A stretch of 64,000 bases of DNA from Raffaelea ambrosiae (GCA_002778195.1 PCDI01000006.1:749950-813949), one strand, 5' to 3'. Shown: positions 33,409-44,618, counted from the stretch's first letter. Program-made: numbers and translations. Notes: generated by a model not told the origin, from the letters alone.

Positions 33409-36400
33409 ATGCCGAGGCGGAAAAAGAGCCGACGTCTGCCGGGGCCAGCGGGCTTGTTGGGCATCGTCTGGCTGACTACTGCCGCAACGGCCCTGGCTGC
33501 TGCGAATCCTGCAGGCGGCGGCGGTGCTGTAGCGGGGATGGCTGGGGCAGGCGGTGGCGCCACCGCGTCCGACCCCATCCGTCTCTACGCCGGCGACGAC
33601 GATGCCGGCCAGTTTCCCATACAGCGCGACGGCCTGGTTCCGAGCACGCTGCCGCCCTCCCGTGCCCGCGATGCGCCGGGCATCCGCGATACGAGCAGCC
33701 TCCGCGATCTGCGGCGCGGCCGCAGCCACAACGACCAGAACATCCAGAACAACCACAAGCGCCGCCTCTTTGCCGAAGACCACGGCGACCTCTGCTGCGG
33801 CGCCTGCCTACTCACCCTCTTTGCGCCGCGCTTTGCGGACGTCCCGCCGGACGGGAACCGCCTCGACAAGCAGTGCCGCAGCCGCATGCAGACGATGTCG
33901 GTGTACCTGTGTCTGCGCGTCTACTGCGACGGCTACCACGACGGGCGGCGCATGGCCCAGCTCAACAGCAGCTGCGCCAACGACGCGCACCAGGCGCTGC
34001 CGCCCTACGACGCCCTGGCCGGCCCGGACGCGTTCTCCGACGACGCGGTGGCCCGGCTGCCGCGGCTGCGCCGCGACGAGGCGACGGACCAGACGACCCT
34101 GTCCGGGGCCGTGGTGCCGGCGCAGGAGTTCTTTGACCAGGCGATGGAGACGCTGGTACGTGGAAAGCTGGCTGGATGGACCTCGGGATCGCGGTGTCGA
34201 CCGCTCTGGCTCTCTCTTTGTGTGTCGTGTTTTGTCTCGCTGACCCTCCCAGGACGCCTACGGATATGTCCACCGGAACCATCTCCTCTACTCGTAGGTC
34301 CCTCCGGTCTCTGTTTTTTGCCAGTTTTGCCTCTGTCCTAACACCCCCCACCCCCCACGCAGCCTTTTCTTGGTCCTCTACTGGCTTGTCGTCATCTTCT
34401 ACGGCATCTGCTTCCGTCTGTACTGGGCCGTCCTGGGCAATGTGCAAAAGTGGCGGCGCACGGCCAAGTACCAGCCGCTGGGGCCGGCTGCTGCGGCTGC
34501 GGCTGCGGACGACGACGACGACGACCCCGACGACGACCCCGACGTCGACGGCGGTGTCGACGACGACCCCGAGCCGGCCTGGGGCCACGCCGAGACCAAC
34601 ATCTACCGCACGACCACGTGGCTGATCCGCCGCCCGCGCGTCTGGGCCCAGCGGTACCTGACCATCCCGGCGACGTTTGGCTACCGCTGTGCCCAGGACT
34701 TTGGGTGGTACACCGTGCCGCCGCGCGTGCAGAGCCTGGCCATCCTGGTGTTTGTGGCCATGAACGTGGTGGCCTGCTGTTTTGGATACTACGTCTTTGC
34801 CGAGAACATGTAGTACGTCTCCCTTTTTTGTCCTCGCTTCGTTTCTTTTCTTTCCTCGCTTCGCTCGTTTCTTTTCTTTCCTCGCTCCGCTCGTTTGGTG
34901 TTTCTTTTCTTTTTTTTGTCCTCGCTTCGCTCGATTCTTCTTCTTCTCTTTTTTCGGTCCTCGCTTCGCTCGTTTCTTCTTTCCTCGCTTCGCTCGTTTC
35001 TTCTTTCCTCGCTCCGCTCGTTTGGTGTTTCTTTTCTTTTTTTTGTCCTCGCTTCGCTCGATTCTTCTTCTTCTCTTTTTTCGGTCCTCGCTTCGCTCGT
35101 TTCTTCTTTCCTCGCTTCGCTCGTTTCTTCTTTCCTCGCTCCGCTCGTTTGGTGTTTCTTTTCTTTTTTTTGTCCTCGCTTCGCTCGATTCTTCTTCTTC
35201 TCTTTTTTCGGTCCTCGCTTCGCTCGTTTCTTCTTTCCTCGCTTCGCTCGTTTCTTCTTTCCTCGCTTCGCTCGTTTCTTCTTCTTTCCTCGCTTCGCTC
35301 GTTTCTTCTTTCCTTGCTTCGCTCGTTTCTTCTAACCTTCCCAGCTGGTCAAGCACAAGGTACCAATGGTACCGCTACATCTCCGACCGCACCGGCATCA
35401 TCTCGTATGCCAACTTCCCGCTCATCTGGATCTTCGGCATGCGCAACAACGTCCTCATGTTCCTCACCGGCTGGGAGTTTGGCACCTTCAACAACTTCCA
35501 CCGCTGGGTGGCACGCGTGGCCACCGTGCAGGCCATTGTGCACTCCATCGGCTACACCATAATTGTCTTTGAAGGTGTGTATTTGTCTCTTGTCCCTTTC
35601 TTCTCGTCTCTTCTCGTCTCTTCTCGTCTCTTCTCGTCTCTTCTCTGCTTTCTCAATCACTCCATGACTAACACCTGGCAGCCGGCGGTTGGAAAGTGTT
35701 TGTCTTGCACTGGTACCGTCTCTACTGGTGGACAGGCGAAGTGGTGAGTTTCCCCTTTCCTGGGTGCGTAGAGAGACAGATCCCCTGTGCTGACTCCCCC
35801 CCCCTCCCCTCCAGGCCACCATTGTCATGTCCCTCATCCTCTTGTTCTCCTTCTTCTGGTTTCGCCGCCACATGTACGAGGCCTTTTTGGTCGTGCATAT
35901 CGTCTTCTCCGTCCTGACCCTCGCCGCCATGCTCGGCCACGTCTCCATTTTCCGCGGCCGCTACGACGGCCTGGTCTGGGTCTGCTCGCTGATCTGGGTG
36001 GCGGACCGCCTTCTCCGCGCGCTGCGGATCCTGGCCTTCAATCCGCTCTTCTGGACCACCAAGGCCCAGGCCTACTACGACCCCCAGTCCAACATTGTCC
36101 GCCTCGTCGTGCCGTACGGGTCGAGCTGGTACCAGCCCCAGCCGGGCACCTTTTACTACATCCAGGTCCTGAACGACAAGCGCTTCTGGGAGAGCCACCC
36201 GTTCACCGTGTCGTCCATTGCGCCGAGGCACCCAGAAGGAGAGCATGCCAGCTGCTCCCCGTGGCTCGCGGCGAAACGCTCGTCTCTCGATGCCGAGCCC
36301 GACCAGCCGTTGCCCGCCAGATACAGCGACGACAACGACGACAACGACGACAACGACGACACCGACAACACCGACGAGGCCTCCGGGATGCTCCTCGACT

Positions 36401-37290
36401 CGTCCAGCGGGTCCACCGATGTGCCGGGCTCGCGTGACGACCCCCACCACCACCACAACAACAACAACAGCAACAACACGGTCCCACCCCCGGGCAGCGG
36501 CTCGCTCACCTTCCTCATCCGCCCCTACAGCAGCTTCACCGCTCGTCTCCGCGACAAGGCGGCGGCCACGCCGTATCCGCGCCCCACCCCGCTGCGCGTG
36601 CTCATCGACGGGCCCTACGGCCACTCCCAGCGCTTCGACGACTTTGACTCGGTGCTCTTTGTCGTCGGCGGCAGCGGCATTGTGGTGCCGCTGACGCACC
36701 TGACGGGGGTGGCCCAGGCCCGCCTGGCCGCCGCGGCCGCGTCGTCGTCGTCGTCGTTGTCGTCGGGGCGCCCGCGGCTGCGGTCGGTCCACATTGTGTG
36801 GGCGGCGCGGGAGGCGGCGTTTGCCGCCGACGTGATTGGGCAGGATTTCCGCGGCGTGCTGGGGAGCCGTCCGGGCCGTCCGGACGACGGGGGGGTGTCC
36901 TCGGGACTGCCGGACGTGCAGCTGGACGTGTACATTACGCAGAAGTCGGTGGTGGAGCTGGCGGATGCGGATGCCGACGACGACGACGACACGGACAACA
37001 ACAACGACAGCGCGGCCGCGGACGAGGAGGATTTCTCGTCCTCGGCCGTCTTGCCCAAGGCCCCCCTGCGCAGTCGGCTGCCGCCCCACGTGCGGATCAT
37101 CCACAGCCGACCGGACGTGCGCGGCGAAGTGGCCGCGGCGATCAAGCGGACGCGGGCCGGCCGGCGGCTGGCGGTGATGGCCTGTGGCCCCGGGATCATG
37201 GCCGACGAGGCGCGGCGGACGGTCGTGGACATGCTCGGCCGGGCCGGCACCGGCGACGTCGAGTATCTCGAGGAGAGTTTCCAATGGTGA
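33409..37290 (+). CDS. Ferric-chelate reductase (FRE family), large form
   Basis: Exons 33409-34155, 34253-34293, 34363-34812, 35345-35574, 35682-35743 and 35815-37290 give 1001 aa. FRE enzymes pass electrons from NADPH through FAD and two haems to extracellular Fe(III) or Cu(II). A signal peptide (LLGIVWLTTAATALA) precedes a Cys-rich ectodomain. Haem ligands pair correctly as His465/His479 (FHRW...VHSIGY) and His538/His552 (VVHIV...LGHV). HPFTVSSI binds FAD, GPYGHS and MACGPGIM bind NADPH, and the C-terminus ESFQW is typical. Usual length is about 600-750 aa. The excess is an Asp-rich loop (nt 34500-34575), an Asp/Asn-rich insertion after the FAD motif (36240-36480) and another near 36960-37030. 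The fourth intron is 532 nt of tandem repeat. Confidence 0.88.
34813..35344 (+). repeat. Higher-order repeat intron of the ferric reductase gene
   Basis: A 532-nt intron (GTACGT donor, TTCCCAG acceptor) holding about 17 copies of CCTCGCTTCGCTCG or its CTCCG variant, spaced 24-40 bp. These are organised in a 127-bp higher-order unit: TTTGGTGTTT recurs at 34894, 35021 and 35148. Splicing it out joins ENMY to WSSTRYQW in frame. Confidence 0.95.
35601..35640 (+). repeat. TTCTCGTCTC tandem repeat in ferric reductase intron 5
   Basis: Four perfect 10-bp units inside the 107-nt intron 35575-35681. Confidence 0.95.
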
Positions 37291-37886
37291 GGGCCCATGA
37301 CGACGATACACACCGACACACACCGATACACGTCGATATACACCGATACACGCCGACATACACCGATGCACACCAAGACACAGTTACAGGACCAACGGTG
37401 GGAGCATAGAGAGGAGGTATGCCTGCATGACAGGAAGCATGACAGCACATAATTCGGGCACTTTTTTTTTCACTTGTAGATTGATCCCCCATGATGAGAC
37501 CAAAGATCATGCACTGATGCCGGGTGGAGTTTTGAGTTTTTCTGAGTTTTTCGAGTTTTCTGAGCTTTCCGAGTTCTCTGAGCTTTCTGGGGGTTTTCTG
37601 CCTTTGAGGCTTCATTTTCAAATAGACAGAGCCGTTCGATGTTATGTTACTTTACGCTGATCTCACAGAATGTGACAATGTATAAACAAATTTGCCTGTT
37701 TATGATCCGGCTGGACAGAACACACTGCCGCTCATCGCCACGTCTGAACCACCCGTCTTACCCAACTATTAGTGGCCATCTTGTTTCGTCTCGCAGCAGG
37801 CTAGATGACGTAAATTCTTACACGTCACTTTTCAACACCCGTTTCTCTAGAGGTGCAGACAACACAGGAATCCTCGCAAACCGTCA
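37291..37886. other. Intergenic, convergent 3' regions
   Basis: About 600 bp. 37300-37385 carries imperfect CACCGATACAC-type units (short tandem repeat) just after the ferric reductase stop, and 37530-37600 carries imperfect GAGTTTTCTGAG units. A TGACGTAA word lies near 37807. No gene seen. Confidence 0.5.
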
Positions 37887-39335
37887 TTATCGCAGGTCCA
37901 TCACTGTACGCCCATGGATTGTCCCCTCTTCCATTTCTCCAAAGATCTGTAAGGGGTGGATGTCAGCACATGCATTCCGTCTGCTCGTGCACTCCTCTTC
38001 TGCGAGACGCATACCCGCCTTTGTCAAGCTCGTCATCCTCCGCAGTCGCACGTGTGTCTAGACTTTCCCGTGGGCGGCAATGTCCAGACACTTCATCATC
38101 TCGAGCCGGTAGCCTGTTTTGATCGCTGCTTGCGTCAGTCTCTCTCTCTTTACTATCTGAAGTCTTGCTGCCTCTCCTCCACTACGCACCCATGATCTTG
38201 AGCTCGTTGGCAATCAAGGCCTCCGCCGGTCCCATGGCCGGGCTCTCGCCCTCGGGCACGCCCAGGCACATGAGCGTGCCCCGAAACCCCAGCCACTGGT
38301 GAGCCTGCCCGTAGGCCTTCTTGCTGGACGAGCACATCAGCACCATCGGCGCGCCGGCCTGGCCGCCGGCCTGGTCGTCGATCGCTTCTTAGTCCTCGTC
38401 GGTCGCATAGTCCGCAAAGTCGACACATGCGTCGGCGCCCAGACGCAGGACTGCTGGAAGGTACTGCCGGGCGCGTAGTAGCCCGAGACGCGGACGCTGG
38501 GACAGGACGTTTCCCCGCCGAGGAGGCATTTCTCTGGGGAGCGAGTGTCAGAGAGAAAGGGCAGCAAAGAGTGGTCGGGCACGGGGGAGAACAATAGCCC
38601 TACCACAAGGCAGACACGCTTCGGAAGCGTACTTGATGCCGACGCGGATGCCGACGCGGGTGCCGACAGGAGGGGGGAGGGGCGGGGGGGGGGGCTGTCA
38701 CACCCGGTCCCAAGAAGAGGATGATCTCGCCCATACCTGCACCCCTTCGGCATTGGTCATCCGTCTGCGATCGACCAGCCTATACGGGTCTGCCAAGAGA
38801 GAGAGACAGAGGAACCACTGCCCTTCATGGCCTCCAATGTGGCCTGCCAGGTGTGGTTTGGGGTCAGCATTGTGCTACTGGGCTGCCAAGTACGACGACG
38901 GTGAGACGGGTGAGACGAGTGGGACTATGACGGAGAAAGAGCGTAATCACGACGAGCCATCATGGGCAACTTGACGCGAAAACGAGCATCACCATGCCGG
39001 ATACAGCGGCACAGACAGGCGAAAAGAAAAGAGAAAAAAAAAACAAAAAAAAAACAAGGAAACGAGCTGAAGCATCGGACCGAGCGCACCCCTTGGCTGT
39101 GGGCAACGGGACAGAAGGAAAGGCGTTTGTGCAGAAGCCGTAGTTCGCATGACAGATGCCGGAGAAAGACCTTGTTTGTCGCATGCGCTCGCCAAGCTGA
39201 CCACACACCGTGGCAAGGCTAGGGTCTCACTTACAGGCGCACCAGCACCTCGCCGGGGCCAGGCTCCGGAAGGGGCAGCTCGGCCGCCCTGGTCTCGGTC
39301 GTCCGCGGCTTGGCGTAGACAATGGCACGGTTCAT
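37887..39335 (-). pseudogene. Zinc-type alcohol dehydrogenase, decayed
   Basis: Pieces of one medium-chain ADH lie in order on the minus strand. The start MNRAIVYAKPRTTET...GEVLVRL is at 39235-39335 with a GTAAGT donor. SGICHANYGFCTNAF lies near 39110-39170, GHIGGHEG at 38821-38843 and CLLGGETSCPSVRVSGYYAP near 38470-38525. LGADACVDFADYATDED is near 38400-38440, GTLMCLGVPEGESPAMGPAE near 38220-38270, YRLEMMKCLDIAAHGKV near 38060-38110, and the end IFGEMEEGTIHGRTVMDLR at 37890-37947. Damage is clear: TAA after DED, TAG after HGKV, frame mismatch around GHIGGHEG, and loss of about 90 residues between the GroES-like domain and LGADACVDF, which removes the NAD-binding GxGxxG core. It diverges from the ALDH gene. 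Confidence 0.75.
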
Positions 39336-40634
39336 GGCGATGGTGCGCAGACGGCGGCGGCAATGGCTGGCTTCGACGATCAGGAGCGACCAGGAGCAGA
39401 CGCCGAAATCGAATGAAGGCAATAGACACAAACGACGACGACTGCATCTGCAGGCGTGGCCATGGCCATCGTTGCGCGTATCGGACGGAGCCTAGCACAA
39501 TGCACGGTGCTGGCCGCGGACACTGGTGATTGGATCCTTCACAACCTGCATGTGTCAATGTTGGGGTACGCAGACAAGGTGCCTTCTCCTCTTGTGTCAA
39601 TGTTGGGGCACTTGCACAAGGTGCATTCTCCTCCCCCCATCCCTTCTCATCGAGTGACTGACTCGACCGGGTTTCTTGAGCCGCCCTGGCTCGCACATCT
39701 GCCAGCCATTGCATGTATCACCCATGCCCACCCAGCACAGAGTCCTGAAACTCGCGCAGTCCGAAAGGGTAACATGGACTTGTTCATTGTGAGGCTACTC
39801 CAATCCTGCCCCCGCGTTTTCTGCGTCAGTAGCTCGGACGCCTCATGACACTGGCACGCCACGTCAGGCGGGGACGGGGAAAAGGAGACGAGGGGGCGAG
39901 TACGTAGTACACCGAGGGATGCATGCCGGGGAGGCGCCACAGGCGCAAGCGTCGCCAGGGTGTGCACGCTTGGCTGGCCTAGTCTACCTCTACCCCAGTC
40001 CACGACCCATAACGGTCCAACCAGGTTCCGAGGCACATGCGAGCGTACCTGCCGCACACTATATGCGCTAACAAGCCGTGTGTGGTTGCCGGCAGACAAT
40101 GGACGCAGTCCATGCATGGGTAGGAAGGGAGGAAGGAGGGAGGATGAGGATGGCGGGAGGACGTAGGCAGGATGGAGCCCTGCCCCCCCCCTTTCCGGAC
40201 TTCGTTTTCACCTATCTCTGCAGAGACTGTCACCAGCGATCTCTCTGCTCCATCTCACCGCTTGGCCAACCTCGGACGTCGTGGCATCGTATAATCAGCC
40301 CGATCAACAGTGTCGTACTGCTGACATCCAACTGGGACCTACCTCCTTGAGCCAAGCTTTTCTTTTTCTCTTTCTCTTTCTCTTTTCTTTTTGGAAATTG
40401 ATGCCCGTTCTGCTGGCTGGCCCTACTCGCAGTAGCTTCTCCCCATTGCCTCGGGCCGATCTGAACAGTCTATAAAAGAGCGGTTCCCCAGTCCGGAATT
40501 CGCGGATCGTTCTTCATTCACCGACGAAGCTGCAGCTCGCCTTCCAGTCTTGTTCTTTTTTTATTTTTATTTCTTTCTTGTCTCTCCAGTCGGCCAACGT
40601 CTTTTTTTTCTTTCTTCTTCCTTGCTGCACCACC
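39336..40634. promoter_or_regulatory. Divergent region, ADH pseudogene / ALDH
   Basis: About 1.3 kb with no gene supported. Two near-identical segments around GTGTCAATGTTGGGG lie at 39556-39582 and 39595-39621. A GTACGTAGTAC palindrome lies near 39901. The ALDH end carries a TATA element and T/C-rich leader. Confidence 0.45.
40471..40480 (+). promoter_or_regulatory. TATA element of the ALDH gene
   Basis: TATAAAAGAG lies 155 nt before the ALDH start codon, followed by a pyrimidine-rich leader. Spacing fits a typical fungal promoter. Confidence 0.5.
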
Positions 40635-42341
40635 ATGGCGACCAACGGAACCCCCACCGCTCCGAAACTGGACTGGACCAAGTTCTACAACACCATCGAC
40701 GGCAAGCTCGAGCAGACCCCGACCACGCGCCACGGCGTCAACCCGTCCACGCTCGAGGCCAACCCGGAGGTGCCCGTGGCCACGCCGGACGACGTCGACC
40801 GCGCCGTCGCGGCGGCCCGCCAGGCGTCGGTCGGCTGGGCGGCGACGCCGATCGCCCAGCGCCAGGAAGCCGTGCGCCGGTTTGCCGACGCGGTGGCGGC
40901 GCAGAGCGACGACTTTGCGCACATGCTCACCCGCGAGCAGGGCAAGCCCCTGTGGGCCGCCCAGGCCGAGATGGGCCAGGTCTCGGCCTTCCTGCAGTAC
41001 TTTGCCGGGCCCCGGGCCACGCTGGACGAGGAGGTCCTCGAGGACTCGGATGCGCGTCGCGTCAGCATCCGGTATATTCCTCTGGGCGTGGCCGTGGGCA
41101 TTGTTCCTTGGAATTGTCAGTCCTTTCTTGATTCTTGTTCTTGTTCTTGTTCTTGTGGACGCATACTAACACGCGACCAGTCCCCGTCCTGCTCGGTCCG
41201 TCCTTGGCAGACCCCCCCCCCCCCTGTGCCAAGCACCACATGCTGACACCCAGATCTGAACAGCGTCCGGCAAGATTGGTCCTGCGCTAGTGGCTGGCAA
41301 TGCGTTTATTCTGAAACCCTCGTAAGCAGAGACGCTGGTCCCCTGATTTGGGGGTTGTGTGTGCCGCTCAGAGATTGTGCGTGCCGCACCAATCGTATGC
41401 CGACTGACCGAAAAAAACTCTCTCTCTGTCCTAGCCCCTTCACCCCGTACTGCGGCCTCAAGCTGGGCGAGCTGGCCCAGCAGTTCTTCCCGCCCGGCGT
41501 CTTCCAGGCGCTCAGCGGCGACGACAGCCTCGGGCCCTGGCTGACGGCGCACCCGGGCGTCGACAAGGTCAGCTTCACCGGCTCGTCGGCGACGGGCAAG
41601 AAGGTCATGGAGAGCTGCAGCAGGACGCTGAAGCGCGTGACCCTCGAGCTCGGCGGCAACGACCCGGCCATTGTGTGCGCCGACGTCGACGTCGACAAGG
41701 TGGCGCCCACCGTGGCCGCCCTGGCGCTGTTCAACTCGGGCCAGGTCTGCATCGCCATCAAGCGCGTCTACATCCATGCCTCTGTGTACGACAGGGTGCT
41801 CGCCGCCATGGCCGACTACGTCCGGGCGCAGACGGTCGGCGACGGCTTTGCCGCGGACACCGTGCTGGGCCCTGTGCAGAACGAGCTGCAGTTCCAGCGC
41901 GTCCAGAACCTGCTGGCCGACATTGCCGCGCAGAAGCTGACGCTGGCCGCCGGGTCGACGGGCGCGCACCCCTCCGCGACGGGCTTCTTCGTGACGCCCA
42001 CGCTGGTGGACAACCCGCCGCACGACGCGCGCATTGTGCAGGAAGAGCCGTTTGGCCCCGTGTTCCCGGCGATCCGGTGGACGGACGAGGACGACGTGGT
42101 GGCCCAGGCCAACGCGACCAACATGGGCCTGGGGGCGTCGGTGTGGACGCGGGACACGGACCAGGCGGAGCGCATTGCGAGCCGGCTCAAGGCGGGCACG
42201 GTCTGGGTGAACACGCACATGGCGCTCGATCCCCAGTTCCCCTTTGGCGGTCTGAACGAGAGCGGCCTGGGCGCCGAGTTTGGCGACGCCGGACTCAAGG
42301 CGTACTGCAACGCGCACACGGTGCACATCAGCAAGCTGTGA
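40635..42341 (+). CDS. Aldehyde dehydrogenase (NAD(P)+-dependent, ALDH superfamily)
   Basis: Exons 40635-41115, 41181-41195, 41264-41321 and 41435-42341 give 486 aa. It oxidises an aldehyde to the acid. The core is intact: IVPWNFPVLLASGKIGPALV and AGNAFILKPS (NAD-binding region, rebuilt across three introns), VSFTGSSATGKKV, LELGGNDPAIV with the general-base Glu, SGQVCIAIKR with the catalytic Cys, and EEPFGPVFP near the C-terminus. The second exon is only 15 nt, but it supplies the conserved PVLL. Phases and AG/GT borders agree. Intron 1 contains four TTCTTG units. Neighbouring oxidase and permease suggest an aldehyde from amine oxidation; the decayed ADH suggests an alcohol-derived one. The substrate is not shown. 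Confidence 0.9.
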
Positions 42342-42774
42342 AGGCCGAGGTTGCAGGAGCAAGAGAGGAGGCTGCAAGCCGTAGAGTTGTCGAACGAGAC
42401 AACAGATCGGAGGAGACTGTCCGACGTTTCTGTTTAGTTGTGTTCGTCTGTTAGTCGTTAGTTTTGCTAGTTGTATTCAGTTGTATTCAATTTTGTTAGT
42501 TTTGTTCGGTTCTATTCAGTTGTATTCAGTTTTGTTAGTTGTATTCAGTTGTATTCATTGCTTAAATTTACTGTTGCCTAGAGATCTGTCTCGTTCTATC
42601 TCTAAAATCTACAGCAATCCGTTCGGAGCTCATCCCCACAAAACCTGTCAGTGGAGAGGAGCCTCCACTGCCGATCCTGTCGGCATCGCCGCCGACTGCA
42701 GGGAGATGTTGCAAAAGTGGGAAAATCGAAGCCAGAGGCTCCGTGTACACCTCTATCGGCCGTGATCCACCCCC
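42342..42774. other. Intergenic, convergent 3' regions
   Basis: A 433-bp spacer. 42460-42560 consists of degenerate TTGTATTCAGT units in tandem. No gene seen. Confidence 0.5.
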
Positions 42775-43552
42775 CTATAGAGACGCCTTGAGGTCCGCCG
42801 GCGGTGTCGACGCGGCAACGGCCTCGAACCGGGCCAGCACGCGGTCCAGCGTCAGCGCCGCCACGCGCTCCTCCGAGAGGAGGTAGCACGCGGGCAGGTG
42901 TTGGTCCACGACGCGGCCGTCCGTGGCGACCATCCGCGCCAGCGCCTCGCCCGTCAGCCAGCACTTGTCCATGCCGTAGCCGTTGAAGCCCGCCGCGATC
43001 CACTCGCCGGTCGTGCGGCCGGGCCGGCGGCCGGGCCGGGCCGGCCGGCCGGTCACGCTCGCGGGCAGGCGGCCCACCAGGGGCAGGCCGTCGGCCGTGT
43101 GGCCCTGGACGCCGGACCACAGGCCGCGGACGTCGGCGTGGGGGGTCGCGTCCCCCCACCCGTGGCGGAAAAACCCCGGCAGAAAGGACGCGAGCGCCTG
43201 CGCGGCCTCGGGCGCCACGTACGCGTCGTCGCTGGTGAGAATGTCGCGCAGCCGCGCGCTCTCGGTGCCCACCCACAGGTCGCCGGTCGCCGCGTTCTGC
43301 TGCAGGTAGACCAGCCCCGTCTCGTAGCGCCCCGAGCCCGGGTCCAGCGTGGGCCGGCCCATCCGGCTCCACGAGCGCGCGTGGCCGACGCGCGGCAGGT
43401 CCGGCCCGGCCCGCTGCACGCTCATGTGGCCGCGGAACGGGTACACCTTGCCGCGCAGCGCCGGCAGCAGGTGGCCGGCAAACGCGTTGGTGCAGTGGAC
43501 GACGTGGCGCGCGCGGAGGGTCCCGCGCGGCGTCACCACCGCGTACGGGTAG

Positions 43553-43584
<32 letters not shown>

Positions 43585-44618
43585 GCCACCCAGAGAATCC
43601 TCATACACAATGTCGGTCACCGGCGTGTGGGCCTCGACGGCCAGCCGGCCCGGGTACTGGCGCAGCAGCCGCTCGACCAGGCCCGTCAGCAGCCGGTACG
43701 GCCACACGGCGCCGGCCGGGTGCTCGATGGCGCCGCAGCCGTTCTTGACGTTCCAGCGCTGGAGCCATTGTTTGTCAGCTATTTTTTTGTCCTCGCTTCG
43801 CTCGTTCTCTTGTCCTCGCTCCGCTCGATTTCTCTATTCTCTTTTGTCCTCGCTTCGCTCGTCTTCTTTGGTCCTCGCTTCGCTCGTTTCCTTTTTTTGT
43901 CCTCGCTTCGCTCGTCTTTCTCTTTGTTCTTCTTTCTCGCGCTCGATTTCCTCGTTCTTACCTCGGCCACGTCCTCCTTTTCTACAAGCGTGTGGTAGCC
44001 GCTGTGCTCCGGCACCGCTGCCTGGAACGCCTGCACCGACCGCTTCGACGCCTCCCACGTCGCCGCGTCCTCGGCCACCATCACCTTGGTCAGGTCGCGG
44101 ATCTCGCTGTACGCCTGCAGCGCCGGGTCCATCTCCCGCACCATCCGCAGCATGTGCTCAATGTTGCGAATGCTGAAGCGCGTAATCTGCTTCGCGTTCG
44201 CCTCCCCGTACCGCTCCGCCAGGTCCGCGTACGTGTGCCCGGCCGCCGAGACCAGGTGGCCGCCGTTGCGTCCCGTGGCCCCGCTGACCAGGTTGCGCGC
44301 CTCCAGGAGGGTGACCTGGACATGGCTGCTGCTGCTGCTGCTGCTGGACGTCGCACCCGCGGTCTCGGCCTCGAGCAGGGTCTTGGTCACGCTGCAGCCC
44401 GTGATGCCGGAGCCGATGACGACGTAGTCGGACCGTGTCGGCAGCACGGCCGACTGCACCGAGTCGACGGTGGGATGGGGAGGCTGCTGCCACAGCGAGA
44501 TGGTGGGACGGGGGTTGGGCAGGCCGGGGTCCTGGATCACGGCACGCCGGATGTCGGCCAGATAGGGCGGCAGGGCAGCAGCGGCGGCTGTATGCGTACC
44601 GCGATAGGGAGTGTCCAT
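42775..44618 (-). CDS. FAD-dependent oxidoreductase, DAO family (amine or amino-acid oxidase-like)
   Basis: Exons 43962-44618 and 42775-43758 give 546 aa. The dinucleotide fold is at YVVIGSGITG (Gly69-x-Gly71-x-x-Gly74), followed by LLEARNLVSGATGRNGGHL, the substrate-side signature of the DAO group (D-amino acid, sarcosine and gamma-glutamylputrescine oxidases). C-terminal GLWSGVQGHTADGLPLVGRL and AGFNGYGMDKCWLTGEALA complete the FAD site. The family oxidises C-N bonds and makes H2O2 and an aldehyde or keto acid. Gene order (ALDH on one side, permease on the other) supports amine or amino-acid catabolism. Exon 1 carries a poly-Ser run and exon 2 a poly-Asp run, both low complexity. The 203-nt intron is rich in CTCGCTTCGCTC repeats, antisense to this gene. 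Confidence 0.85.
43759..43961 (+). repeat. Repeat-filled intron of the FAD oxidoreductase gene (CTCGCTTCGCTC family)
   Basis: A 203-nt intron on the minus-strand gene (GTAAGA donor, CTCCAG acceptor). On the + strand it has five copies of TCCTCGCTTCGCTCG or the CTCCG variant, separated by T/C-rich spacers. The repeat runs in the same chromosomal direction as at 31.8 and 34.8 kb although the host gene is on the other strand. Confidence 0.92.

Noticed and set aside
33962..35356. 464-aa minus-strand open frame rich in NERSEER-type repeats
   Set aside because: It is a translation of the antisense of the intron repeat array plus ferric reductase exons. The plus-strand gene is fully supported.
35722..37371. 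549-aa antisense frame over the ferric reductase C-terminus
   Set aside because: Sense strand has FAD and NADPH motifs; the antisense has none.
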